NCBI RefSeq assembly: GCF_003316765.1
Contig: NZ_NIJF01000116.1
Coordinates: forward strand, 230,336-294,335
Length of the DNA: 64,000 bases
Source: Bacillus sp. P14.5
Lineage (GTDB): Bacteria > Bacillota > Bacilli > Bacillales > Bacillaceae_B
Direction of reading: 5' to 3'
In this document: positions 16,488 to 25,193 of the stretch, piece after piece
How the letters are laid out: each line of letters opens with the position of its first letter
How positions within the stretch are numbered: position 1 is the first letter of the stretch
Made by a program: the position numbers and the translations under genes
The notes under the pieces: model-generated
What the model was told of the DNA's origin: nothing
What the model saw: only the letters and a program-made list of their open reading frames with translations
Databases searched by the model: none

Positions 16488-17172
16488 GTATCCACCTGTC
16501 TCCAGTGGATACATATCTTCGCATAAAAAGTCTAACTCATGTATCCATCCGGCTTCAGTGGATACATATCTCCTCATAATAAGACCAACTCATGTACCTA
16601 GCCAGCTCCAGTGGATACATATCTCCTCATAATAAGACCAACTCATGTATCCATCCGGCGCCCGTGGATACATATCTTCACACAGAAAGTCTAACTCATG
16701 TACCCACCCGGCTCCAGTAGATACATATCTTCGCACAAATAGACCAACTCATGTATCCACCGGGCTCCAGTGGATACATATCTTCGCATAAAAGTCTAAC
16801 TCGTGTATCCACCCGGCTCCAGTGGATACATATGTTCGCGCAAAAAGCCTAACTCGTGTATCCACCGGGCTCCAGTAGATACATGACTTCGCGCAAAAAG
16901 CCTAACTCATGTATCCACCCGGCGCCAGTGGGTACATATCTTCGCCCCAAAAGTCAAACTCATGTACCCACCCGGCGCCCGTGGATACATATCTTCGCGC
17001 AAAAAGCCTAACTCATGTACCCACCCGGCGCCAGTGGATACATGACTTCGCGCAAAAAGCCTAACTCATGTACCCACCCGGCTTCAGTGGATACATATCT
17101 TCACAGGAAAAGTCAAACTCATGTATCCACCCGGCGCCCGTGGATACATATCTCCTCATAATAAGCCCATAA
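16488..17172. repeat. array 1: thirteen 53-bp units with palindromic 25-bp core
   Basis: Units start at 16488, 16541, 16594, 16647, 16700, 16753, 16805, 16858, 16911, 16964, 17017, 17070 and 17123: a constant 53-bp step with a single 52-bp exception. Each has arms GTATCCAC and GTGGATAC around CCGGCTCCA, then a conserved 28-base stretch ending TAACTCAT. The spacers are homologous to each other, so this is not CRISPR. Arm changes are mostly T-C transitions, some of them wobble-compatible. A second array at 23985-24772 carries the same unit reversed. Confidence 0.95.
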
Positions 17173-17239
17173 GGCCACCTTTTTGTCTCTCCAGGAAAAT
17201 TTTCCTGACAGATGGACAGGCTGCTTTCATTTATATCCT

Positions 17240-17410
17240 TCATTTGTCCAAAAACAACCAAAAGTTAAGGAAAGGCATTGTGAATAATATGATTGCCAAT
17301 AGTCCGACCATGGAAGCTCCAAGTTTATTTTTGTCTTTCCAGACGAGCCTTGCATAACGGAGGGAGTAATTGCTTAAATAAGCACAGAGTATAAGTGTTA
17401 ACCAGAACAT
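17240..17410 (-). CDS. small two-helix membrane protein, probable germinant receptor D subunit
   Basis: A 56-residue ORF starts 14 bases after the stop of the GerC-type gene, with the strong ribosome binding site AAAAAGGGGTGAT. It encodes two hydrophobic segments (about residues 2-20 and 32-53) joined by a basic loop (RLVWKDKNK). Several Bacillus gerA-type operons carry such a fourth gene, called the D subunit, whose short two-helix protein modulates receptor activity; length, topology and position all fit. It is below common ORF-size cut-offs and easily missed. It ends just outside repeat array 1. Confidence 0.75.
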   Translation of the reverse strand: MFWLTLILCAYLSNYSLRYARLVWKDKNKLGASMVGLLAIILFTMPFLNFWLFLDK

Positions 17411-17424
17411 GATATCACCCCTTT

Positions 17425-18648
17425 TTAATCAATGATTGCCTCTTTTGAACGAGGGCGGAGTATTTTGCCGAAGCTTTCAATGTTTGTGTGGACCTTAATT
17501 GTCACTTTGGCATCGGGATAGGAGTGCATCCAATCATATTCCTGGTATTCTTTAACCGTGAAGAACTTTTTGCGCGCAGCAAGAGACCAGTTGAATGCCT
17601 CTGCTTTTAATTCAGTTTGTGTTTTTTCTACCAGTTCGTCTGCGCGTTCTTTAAACCTTTTTTCAAGTGAATCATCGAGGACTTCTTGTTTTTGTGAATC
17701 TTCAACGTAGTTGATCATACTGGGGATTCCAAGTATCTTTACACTCAGCCAAACATCCACTGTTATATCAGGTGCTGGTTTGCTGACATCGACTTTAACT
17801 TTGGTTTTTGTATTGGTCAACTTTCCTGTAACACGAAACTCCTCATTCAATGGATCAGGAAAGGTAAAGGTGACTTCCTTTGGCTGCAGGTGTTCTGTCA
17901 GCATGGCTCTGGCTCGGACAGCCTCGCCAGTCAATGCCCCAACCATCTTTCCGTCCCTGAAGGCGGCTGCACCGATGATTTGGACAGGTGTACCTCCTTT
18001 TTTCAGTAACTCACCTGGATAGTAGTTGTCTTCATTCGTTTTTAAATTCACATCTTCTTCAGTAGTTGCATAAATAGCCAGTGCCAGTCCTGCATCCGCT
18101 TCTGTATCATGTATGATCGTATGAAGGGTGGCTCTTGGAACCAAAGAGTTATTTTCCCACCTCCTGGTAACAAAGTCATAAAATTTATGAGGACTTGCTT
18201 CAAAAGCAGGGTCATTATTATTCAGGAACTTATTCGCTCTTTCCTTGGATATCAGTAGGTTCATATCCCTTCTTGACTGAGTATCACGGGCAATAGTGGA
18301 TAGGACCTCAAGGAATTGATCCGACCTGGCCAGGTCTTCACTGATTATCATTGCTTTTGTATGGTAAAAATTAATATTCCTTGTTTCAGAGACATTCAGC
18401 ATATCTCTGGCGGCGATAAGGTCCGGCACGCGGATCATGACGGTTTTGAACTCTGTAGAGCCAGGCTGGCTGCCCGGATTGCCTGCCTGAGGGTCCGCCA
18501 TTTGAAAGGTAATGTCATATCCTGTTCCTCCCTCCTCAGGAAGGTCTACTCCAATCACCAATACGAATCCTTCTTCTTCCACTTCTATTTTGTCTGCGCA
18601 TCCAGCCAATAGCAGTATGGATAAAAAAAATGCAGCCCGTATTTTCAC
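17425..18648 (-). CDS. GerA-type germinant receptor lipoprotein (C subunit)
   Basis: The 407-residue Ger(x)C family lipoprotein begins with a signal peptide and lipobox LLAGC, so it is anchored to the outer face of the spore inner membrane. The mature part has the family's GVDLPEEG start and a C-terminal helical domain. With the A and B subunits it forms a receptor that starts spore germination on sensing small nutrients. Its ATG overlaps the B gene's TGA by 4 bases. The ligand cannot be told from sequence, and the receptor type (GerA, GerB, GerK or other) is not assigned. Confidence 0.93.
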   Translation of the reverse strand: MKIRAAFFLSILLLAGCADKIEVEEEGFVLVIGVDLPEEGGTGYDITFQMADPQAGNPGSQPGSTEFKTVMIRVPDLIAARDMLNVSETRNINFYHTKAMIISEDLARSDQFLEVLSTIARDTQSRRDMNLLISKERANKFLNNNDPAFEASPHKFYDFVTRRWENNSLVPRATLHTIIHDTEADAGLALAIYATTEEDVNLKTNEDNYYPGELLKKGGTPVQIIGAAAFRDGKMVGALTGEAVRARAMLTEHLQPKEVTFTFPDPLNEEFRVTGKLTNTKTKVKVDVSKPAPDITVDVWLSVKILGIPSMINYVEDSQKQEVLDDSLEKRFKERADELVEKTQTELKAEAFNWSLAARKKFFTVKEYQEYDWMHSYPDAKVTIKVHTNIESFGKILRPRSKEAIID

Positions 18649-19742
18649 CTGTTTAATTCCCCCTTAAGTTTAGCGGTCAACAATAATGCCACTGGAATGG
18701 TGAATATGATAATGGAGGTTACCATTAAAATGGCCTGGCTTCTTAAAATAAGGACATTTTGGACGACATTTTCCGGTATGAGGCCAAGCATGATTGTCAA
18801 CCCCGCAAATGGCAGGATCAATGGTTCAAACTCTTTGATTTTCACAGTATAAGAAAAAATCGCAGTAGAGATATACAGATAAAGAGCAAACCGTATCAAA
18901 CTGGCAACACTCCAAAATGCAAAGAATAGAGCCTCAATATTAGAGACATACCTCCCGAAGGTGACCATACGGGTAATTTCATGAAATGGGTAGGCGATAT
19001 ATTTGATCAATGGGTAGTCAAAAAAAGCAATGAATACGGCAAAAAAGACCGCCAATTCTATACTTGCCAAAACAATTCCTAAAATGGTCGCTTTTTTGAA
19101 AGATTTATAACCTTTGAAGAATGGGTAAAGGACAGTCAGGAAAAGCAAGTCACTGGTAATGGACGCGTAGCTTACTCCATTGTGTGCAATTTCCTTCAGA
19201 CCATATCCACCAAAAGGAAAAAGATAGCCGAAAAATAACTCATTCCAAATCAGTACTATAATAAAGAATAAGGAAGCCTTTATGTATGGAAGCGATATCC
19301 AGGCTGTCCTTCCGATAGCGAGCAATCCCCTGTTGGCCAGGAAGTAGCTTGCCCCTACCAGGATAAAATAGATTTGGGTGGTACTCGTCGATGTAAAATA
19401 CATGGTATTGATGATATCGATATAGCTTCTGCTATCAACGACAGTTGCAGAAAATGCAATATAAAAGAGGACCATTCCAATAAAGAAGCCTATATACTTG
19501 CCAGTGATCTGGTAAGTAATGTCGATGATGTTTCTATCCTTGAAGTTTTTAACTAGTTTGAGCAGGCATATCAATGGAATCGTCATGACCGCCCCTGAAA
19601 TAAGGGGGATCATCCAAGCAGCTTGAGCTGTTTCTTTGAATAGAAGAGTAGCTGTCATATCTGTAAATTTAATACCCAGCGTAATGGTCACCAGGGCAAA
19701 GAGCTCTCGGGTCCCAAGTGTTCTGTCTGCAGGAGAAATCAT
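18645..19742 (-). CDS. GerA-type germinant receptor B subunit
   Basis: The 365-residue spore germination protein of the GerAB/APC transporter superfamily has about ten membrane helices and the N-terminal segment ISPADRTLGTRELFALV typical of the family. This subunit is thought to hold the amino-acid or sugar ligand site and to pass the signal to the A subunit channel. It overlaps both neighbours by 4 bases (ATGA), the normal tight coupling of receptor operons. Confidence 0.94.
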   Translation of the reverse strand: MISPADRTLGTRELFALVTITLGIKFTDMTATLLFKETAQAAWMIPLISGAVMTIPLICLLKLVKNFKDRNIIDITYQITGKYIGFFIGMVLFYIAFSATVVDSRSYIDIINTMYFTSTSTTQIYFILVGASYFLANRGLLAIGRTAWISLPYIKASLFFIIVLIWNELFFGYLFPFGGYGLKEIAHNGVSYASITSDLLFLTVLYPFFKGYKSFKKATILGIVLASIELAVFFAVFIAFFDYPLIKYIAYPFHEITRMVTFGRYVSNIEALFFAFWSVASLIRFALYLYISTAIFSYTVKIKEFEPLILPFAGLTIMLGLIPENVVQNVLILRSQAILMVTSIIIFTIPVALLLTAKLKGELNR

Positions 19743-21268
19743 TTATTGTTCTCTCCTTCCGGTTCTTTCATCTTTTCCTTCTCAATCGGGAAAATATTCA
19801 ATGGGCGCAGCCACTGTTTCCATATTGGCGGACGGACTATCAAATCTTTTGAGGAAGGATAGTGGGGGGCCATTGGTGAAAGGTATGGAACATCAAATGA
19901 AGTGACTGTTGACAGATAGCCGATGCATAATGTTATACAAATACCCAAACCGAGAAACCCCCATAAACTGCCAAACAAAAGAAAGATATAAGTCGATAAT
20001 CTGATCATGTAATTGAAGGAGAGGTTGGGGACTGCAAAAGAGGCCAGTCCCGTCACTGCAATGACAATGACAAGAATCGGGCTGATGATATTAGCCTCTA
20101 CTGCAGCCTGGCCCAGGATCAAAGCTCCTACAATTCCGATTGTCGGACCGATTGGGTTAGGCACCCTGACTCCACCTTCTCTTATCAGTTCAAAAGCAAG
20201 CAGGAGCATAATCACTTCAAAAATAGCCGGAAAAGGAACTTCTTCCCTTGTGGCCGCGATAGCCAAAACTAGATCAGTTGGCAGCATTTCGATATGATAA
20301 TTTGTTACTGCGATATAAATCGCAGGAGTCAAGATAGTAATAAATATAGCTGCAATTCTTAGAAGTCTTGTGAAGTTTCCATAAACCCATCTTGCATAGT
20401 AATCCTCTGATGTATGGAAAAATGACCAGAATGTCACAGGTGCAATCAGGCTGCTGGGTGAACTGTCCATTAATAAGACTACATGCCCTTCATTAATAAA
20501 GCTGACTGCTCTATCCGGCCTTTCGGTGTACAATACAGTCGGAACCAGCGAGTAAGGACGTTCCTCAATATGCTGTTCGAGAAGACCGAGATTCTGCACC
20601 TCATCAGCTTTGATTTCCTTTAAGCGTTTTTTCATTTTTTCAATCAGGGTGGGGTTTGCTACATCCCTTAAGTATAGAATTGCTATTTGGCTCAAGCCTT
20701 TTTCTCCAACGGTTACATATTCTGTAGTCAGTTGGGATGAACGAAGCTGCTTGCGGACAAGCGAAATATTAACGGCTATTGACTCAATGAAAGCTTCTTT
20801 AGGTCCTTTTAAAATGTTTTCATCTTCTGCTTTTTCTACTCCGCGTTTTTCAAAGCCTGATGTTCCAAAGATGTAAGCTTCCTTTTTTCCATCTATAAAA
20901 AGAATAGCGTTTCCCAATAATAATTGGTTGACCACCATGCTGTATGTGTATTCTTCTTTAATGTCACTTAGAGGAACATGATTTGAAATGAACTCTAAAT
21001 CCAATTCGGCATCCATCACATTGAGTGAGAGCAGATTAGGAATCAGAACTTTTTCAATGATGTCACCCTCACACATACCGTTGAGAAAATATAAGACCGC
21101 ATTCCGGTTGCAGCCGGAAAGCGTTAATTTCCTTACTGAAAAGTCTTGATTAAGAGGAAAGTTGAAAACAGCTTGAATTCTTTTAGTTTTCTCCTCTAAA
21201 GAAATGGGGATTTCTGTTCCGTCTTGTTGTTTTTCTTCCTGAATCTGGCGCCGCCTTGATTTGAACAT
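19739..21268 (-). CDS. GerA-type germinant receptor A subunit
   Basis: The 509-residue GerA family protein has an N-terminal cytoplasmic domain (to about residue 290) and then about five membrane helices, including ELIREGGVRVPNPIGPTIG, the family signature. A subunits form the oligomeric ion channel of the receptor. ATG 21268 is chosen because GGAGGTGG lies five bases upstream; an ORF extension further upstream (to 21301) has no such site. It is the first gene of a four-gene A-B-C-D operon and has a sigma-G-like promoter. Confidence 0.94.
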   Translation of the reverse strand: MFKSRRRQIQEEKQQDGTEIPISLEEKTKRIQAVFNFPLNQDFSVRKLTLSGCNRNAVLYFLNGMCEGDIIEKVLIPNLLSLNVMDAELDLEFISNHVPLSDIKEEYTYSMVVNQLLLGNAILFIDGKKEAYIFGTSGFEKRGVEKAEDENILKGPKEAFIESIAVNISLVRKQLRSSQLTTEYVTVGEKGLSQIAILYLRDVANPTLIEKMKKRLKEIKADEVQNLGLLEQHIEERPYSLVPTVLYTERPDRAVSFINEGHVVLLMDSSPSSLIAPVTFWSFFHTSEDYYARWVYGNFTRLLRIAAIFITILTPAIYIAVTNYHIEMLPTDLVLAIAATREEVPFPAIFEVIMLLLAFELIREGGVRVPNPIGPTIGIVGALILGQAAVEANIISPILVIVIAVTGLASFAVPNLSFNYMIRLSTYIFLLFGSLWGFLGLGICITLCIGYLSTVTSFDVPYLSPMAPHYPSSKDLIVRPPIWKQWLRPLNIFPIEKEKMKEPEGENNK

Positions 21269-21289
21269 GCTTCCACCTCCTCTAGTCCT

Positions 21290-21318
21290 TAGAATGTACA
21301 ATAATTACTTTGTTATGT
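21290..21318 (-). promoter_or_regulatory. candidate sigma-G (forespore) promoter of the germination operon
   Basis: On the minus strand ACATA, a 17-base spacer and CATTCTA resemble sigma-G sites (GCATA-N17/18-CATWMTA). The position gives a short leader before the start at 21268. Germinant receptor operons are normally sigma-G controlled. Confidence 0.5.
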
Positions 21319-21426
21319 AATTATTGGGTCCCCAATTTGTTTCACTTTGTTCAAACTTTGGAGTCCGATGGAGGAGCGGCGCTGGTATGATGGAAGAGAG
21401 AAACTTTTCGTTAGGGTGGTGTCGGT

Positions 21427-22014
21427 TTGAAGTGGTACAGTATTGGGGCCTTCACGTTTCCTTCGTCATGGGCAGCGCTGGTGGCGTCGTTTATAGTGAC
21501 GGGCGTATTTCTATGGCTCTATTATGGAAAAAATAAGACAGAATGGTTTGGGAATAGTGTGTTCTGGTTTATCGTCACATGGAAATTCAGTGTGATTTTG
21601 TTCGACTTTACGGGTTTTATTCAACAGCCTCTGACCGCGCTGTATTTTAACGGCGGTTCTAAAGGCTTTTGGCTTGGTGTAACAGTCGCTTTGATTTACA
21701 TATATTTTAAAGGAGAAAGACAGCAGTTGATCAGTGGATGGCTGCTGGTTGTCCTGGTGTATGAAGGCGCTTCTGAATTTCTTGCCGACAGCGGTTCAAT
21801 CCTCAGTGCTGTAAATATCCTGATTGGCTTCTCCCTGTTTTTTCTTCTTTTGAAAAAAGGGAAAGAGGCAATATGGCTTTTGGTTTTCATAAGCTGGCAG
21901 CTGCTGGTCAATTTAATGCAGGGGAATATAACCTCTGCAGAAAGTATGGCTTATATCGTGGTTACTATAGCCGTGCTGTCCATCAGCAGGCTAAGGAGGG
22001 ATTCTCATGAATAA
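21427..22014 (+). CDS. polytopic membrane protein of unknown function
   Basis: The 195-residue protein has about six membrane helices and almost no soluble part; a short basic tail (RLRRDS) ends it. TTG 21427 follows AGGGTGG. It overlaps the next gene, a ResA-like thiol-disulfide oxidoreductase, by 8 bases, so the two are probably made together. That suggests it may supply reducing power, anchor the thioredoxin, or be its client, in the way CcdA serves ResA; however I see no conserved Cys pair in it, and the function is unassigned. It is divergent from the germination operon. Confidence 0.75.
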   Translation: MKWYSIGAFTFPSSWAALVASFIVTGVFLWLYYGKNKTEWFGNSVFWFIVTWKFSVILFDFTGFIQQPLTALYFNGGSKGFWLGVTVALIYIYFKGERQQLISGWLLVVLVYEGASEFLADSGSILSAVNILIGFSLFFLLLKKGKEAIWLLVFISWQLLVNLMQGNITSAESMAYIVVTIAVLSISRLRRDSHE

Positions 22015-22591
22015 AAGAGTTTTGGGGATAGCGCTGATTGCTGTCCTTGTGGGTCTTTTTGTACTTAATATTATTCAAAATCAATCTTCCCAGAAGAAGA
22101 TGGATGAACAGGTTGCTGAGCAAATGGAATCTGGTCTTGAGGCAGAGTTTGGAAGTGAAGGACCTGGTGAAGGAGATGCAGCTCCTGACTTCACATTGAC
22201 AACATTAGCGGGAGAGGAAGTTTCGTTATCCGATTATAAAGGGCAGAAGGTAATACTGAATTTCTGGGCGACATGGTGTCCCCCGTGCAAGGCGGAAATG
22301 CCGCATATGCAGGAGTACTACGAACAATACCATGAGAAGGCGAATGTCGAAATGCTGGCTGTGAATTTGACCACTATCGACAATGGGAAAGAAGCTATTG
22401 AAAAATTTGCCGGGGAATACGGATTGACCTTCCCGATTCCATTGGATGAAGAAGGAGTGCAGGGAACCGTCTACCAGGCCCAGACCATTCCCACCTCCTA
22501 TATGATCGACACCGATGGAATCATCCGTCACAAAATCCTCGGCCCCATGAACAAAGAAATGATGATTCAGCTCGTAGAAAATATGGATTAA
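22007..22591 (+). CDS. ResA/TlpA-like membrane-anchored thiol-disulfide oxidoreductase
   Basis: A 194-residue protein with an N-terminal membrane anchor (residues about 5-23), an acidic linker, and a thioredoxin domain with active site WCPPC (NFWATWCPPCKAEMPH) and the cis-Pro segment TIPTSYMID. Such proteins reduce disulfides outside the cytoplasmic membrane, for instance in apocytochrome c maturation. The APDFTLTTLAGEEVSLSDYK start is typical. The paired upstream membrane protein and nearby cccB suggest, but do not prove, a role in cytochrome or spore-envelope thiol chemistry. Confidence 0.9.
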   Translation: MNKRVLGIALIAVLVGLFVLNIIQNQSSQKKMDEQVAEQMESGLEAEFGSEGPGEGDAAPDFTLTTLAGEEVSLSDYKGQKVILNFWATWCPPCKAEMPHMQEYYEQYHEKANVEMLAVNLTTIDNGKEAIEKFAGEYGLTFPIPLDEEGVQGTVYQAQTIPTSYMIDTDGIIRHKILGPMNKEMMIQLVENMD

Positions 22592-22597
22592 TAGGGG

Positions 22598-22699
22598 TGC
22601 TTTATTCCATTAAAGCACTGAAAGGGACAGTCCCCTGTGATGCTTTAAAATATCACAGGGGACTGTCCCTCTTCGTGCGCTAATGCGTTAAAGTGATAA
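22598..22699. repeat. GGGACAGTCCC-family palindromic element, copy E (double core)
   Basis: Two inverted cores make a perfect 19-bp stem (AGGGACAGTCCCCTGTGAT with its complement) around TGCTTTAAAAT, flanked by TTAAAGCACTG and CGTGCGCTAATGCGTTAAAG. It begins 7 bases after a stop codon and may act as a terminator. Confidence 0.8.
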
Positions 22700-22702
22700 A
22701 GA

Positions 22703-22731
22703 CTGACAGGCTTGAATCGTTGTCGTATAAT
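22703..22731 (+). promoter_or_regulatory. sigma-A promoter of the cystathionine synthase/lyase gene
   Basis: CTGACA (22703-22708), a 17-base spacer and TATAAT (22726-22731), directly at the edge of repeat copy E. Confidence 0.65.
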
Positions 22732-22773
22732 GGGGAAAAAGGTGTTTTTACTAGATAAAGGGGTTTTTTACAG

Positions 22774-23904
22774 ATGAAGTTCAATACAAAAGTCGTGCAC
22801 AGCACAATGCATAATCGCAGCATCAAAAGCAAATCCACTCCGATTTATCAAACCTCCGCATTCACTTTCTCGTCTTTGGAGGAACTGGAAGGTTTCTATG
22901 AAGGAAAATCTCCCTACCTTTATTCAAGATCCGGAAATCCAAATACAGATGAACTGGGCGAAATGGTGGCGGCTCTTGAAGAGGCACCGGCAGGAGTGGC
23001 GGCAGCATCGGGACTGGGAGCCATCCTTGCGGGAATCCTTGCTGTCACCCAAAGCGGGGACCAGATTATTGCGGCAGAAGATATTTATGGAGGGACCTAT
23101 CAGCTTTTAAATGAAGAGCTGAAGTCCTTTGGAATTACCACCACTTTTGTGGACTTCCGTAACCCTGAAGAAATCGAAAGCAGCATCACACCGCGGACGA
23201 AGCTGCTGTATAGTGAAAGCATTACAAATCCCTTTCTAAGGGTGGAAGATATGAATGAGATGGTTTCGATTGCGAAAAAACATGGCATTCATACAATGAT
23301 TGATAATACATTTGCGACTCCATATTTGATGACTCCATACAGCCAAGGAGTGGACATTGTCGCACACAGCGCTACAAAATATATCGGCGGCCACAGCGAT
23401 GTGACTGCTGGAGTGACGGTTGGATGCGAAGAGATTATTGCTAAAGCGAGAACGAAAGTCATCAATCTGGGGATGAACCTAAGTCCTCATGAAGCATGGC
23501 TGACGGTCAGAGGCTGTAAAACATTGTCTCTGAGAATGAAGCAGCAATGTGAAAATGCCGCTGAACTTGCTGAGGCACTCAATGGATATGTAGGTGTAAA
23601 AACAGTTTATTATCCTAAGAATACATCTGAAAAAGGCAGCGGAGCCATCGTGACGATCGAGCTTTCAGAACAAAATGATATCCACAGGTTTTTCACAGGT
23701 TTAAGCTGGGTGAAAATCGTCCCGACACTTGCCGGCGTGGAAACGACTGTTTCCTATCCGCAAGGAACATCACACCGCGCTTTGTCACAGGAAGCCAGGG
23801 AGAAAATCGGCGTGAACCAGCAGGTTGTCCGTATTTCTGTGGGGATTGAAGATTCTGAGGATATCATTAAGGCATTTAAGGATGCTGTTGATTCTTCGAG
23901 ATGA
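22774..23904 (+). CDS. Cys/Met metabolism PLP-dependent enzyme (cystathionine gamma-synthase/beta-lyase type)
   Basis: This 376-residue enzyme belongs to the trans-sulfuration family. The PLP lysine lies in HSATKYIGGHSD (about residue 196), and the YSRSGNPN and DNTFATP motifs are present. The family includes MetI (cystathionine gamma-synthase) and MetC (cystathionine beta-lyase), which sequence alone does not separate safely; the genes downstream make homocysteine by the other, direct sulfhydrylation route. There is no S-box upstream. Array 2 begins about 80 bases after the stop codon. Confidence 0.88.
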   Translation: MKFNTKVVHSTMHNRSIKSKSTPIYQTSAFTFSSLEELEGFYEGKSPYLYSRSGNPNTDELGEMVAALEEAPAGVAAASGLGAILAGILAVTQSGDQIIAAEDIYGGTYQLLNEELKSFGITTTFVDFRNPEEIESSITPRTKLLYSESITNPFLRVEDMNEMVSIAKKHGIHTMIDNTFATPYLMTPYSQGVDIVAHSATKYIGGHSDVTAGVTVGCEEIIAKARTKVINLGMNLSPHEAWLTVRGCKTLSLRMKQQCENAAELAEALNGYVGVKTVYYPKNTSEKGSGAIVTIELSEQNDIHRFFTGLSWVKIVPTLAGVETTVSYPQGTSHRALSQEAREKIGVNQQVVRISVGIEDSEDIIKAFKDAVDSSR

Positions 23905-23984
23905 CCTAACCTTTGTAAGTTTAAGCTTAAGACGGACGCCAAAGAGCTTTGGTATGGATATAGGTGTCTTATCGTCTGCCAGTT

Positions 23985-24772
23985 GAGTACATGAGATGTA
24001 CTTTTTGTAAGGAGATATGTATCCACCGAAGCCGGGTGGGTACATGAGATGGACTTTTAGAGAGGAGATGTGTATCCACTGGAGCCGGGTGGGTACATGA
24101 GTTGTCCTTTTTATGCGAAGATATGTATCCACTAAAGCTGGGTGGATACATGAGTGGGTGTTTTAGAGAGGAGATGTGTATCCACCGGAGCCGGGTGGAT
24201 ACATGAGTTGGTCTTATAGAGTAGAGATATGTATCTACTAGAGCCGAGTGAGTACATGAGTGGGTCTTTTAGAGAGGAGATATGTATCCACTGGAGCCGG
24301 GTGGATACATGAGTGGGTCTTTCTGAGAGGAGATGTGTATCCACTGAAGCCGGGTGGATACATGAGTGGGTCTTATAGAGTAGAGATATGTATCCACTGG
24401 AGCCGGGTGGATACATGAGATGGTCTTTTAGTGAGGAGTTGTGTATCCACTGGAGCCGGGTGGATACATGAGTGGGTCTTTTAGAAAGGAGATATGTATC
24501 CACTGGAGCCGGGTGGATACATGAGTTGGTCTTTTAGAAAGGAGATATGTATCCACTGGAGCCGGGTGGGTACATGAGTTGGACTCTTAGTGAGGAGATA
24601 TGTATCCAGTGAAACCGGGTGGATACATGAGTGGGTCTTTTAGAGAGGAGATATGTATCTACTAGAGCGTAGTGGATACGTGAGTTGTCGTTTTAGTGCA
24701 AAGCCATGTATCTACAAAAGCCTAGTAGATACATAAGATGAACTCTTTATGTAAACATATGTCTACATAGAA
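23985..24772. repeat. array 2: about fifteen 53-bp units, inverted relative to array 1
   Basis: Units start at 24019 and then every 53 bases without exception to 24761, with partial or decayed ends. The + strand unit is GTATCCAC, about nine bases, GTGGATAC, then a stretch starting ATGAGTTGGTCTT; its reverse complement is the array 1 unit. The unit at 24708 has changes in both arms that keep pairing (GTATCTAC with GTAGATAC). Between this array and the S-box lies about 190 bases of AT-rich sequence. Confidence 0.95.
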
Positions 24773-24962
24773 GCCAATTCCGCGACAAAAACTTTCGTTG
24801 CAACAGTGACTTCACCTCAAATTCGATCCCTCAGCAAAAAGCTCTAATTACTCCAAACTAAAACCAAGAAAATAAAAAATTCAGATAAATCATTGACCAT
24901 ACAAAAATAGTCAGTTATAATCCAATTCATACGACATATATATTTTCATAAGCAATTCGATA

Positions 24963-25095
24963 CTCTTATCGAGAGCGGCGGAGGGAATAGGCCCGATGAA
25001 GCCCGGCAACCAACAGGCAGTTTACTGCTTGGAAAGGTGCTACATCCTACAGGCTCACGCAGTCTGGAAGATAAGAGGAGGAGCATGGACCTTTC
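24963..25095 (+). promoter_or_regulatory. SAM-I riboswitch (S-box) aptamer
   Basis: CTCTTATC pairs with GATAAGAG as P1. Inside are the S-box hallmarks GAGAGCGGCGGAGGGA, GGCCCGATGAAGCCCGGCAA and the GGTGCTACATCC segment. SAM binding should stabilise the aptamer and let the following terminator form, switching off metYX when methionine is ample. Confidence 0.95.
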
Positions 25096-25126
25096 AAGCC
25101 CTCTTCTTAGCGGAGAGGGCTTTTTA
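25096..25126 (+). terminator. S-box-controlled terminator
   Basis: AAGCCCTCT pairs with GGAGAGGGCTT, followed by TTTTT. The 5' arm can pair instead with the GATAAGAGGAGGAG end of the aptamer as an antiterminator. Confidence 0.9.
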
Positions 25127-25193
25127 TATTGAGCAAAATAACCTCTTCGCGTCAGGCTAAATAAATTTTAAAAAATTTGAGGAGGAACTAATT

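Noticed and set aside
24132..24503. Long minus-strand ORFs through array 2, and similar ones in array 1
   Set aside because: They are open only because the 53-bp unit lacks stops in the frames used; 53 is not a multiple of 3, no ribosome binding site is seen, and the peptide merely cycles through the repeat.
16488..24772. CRISPR arrays (25-bp palindromic repeat, 28-bp spacers)
   Set aside because: The spacers are homologous across units and across both arrays, and no cas gene is present.
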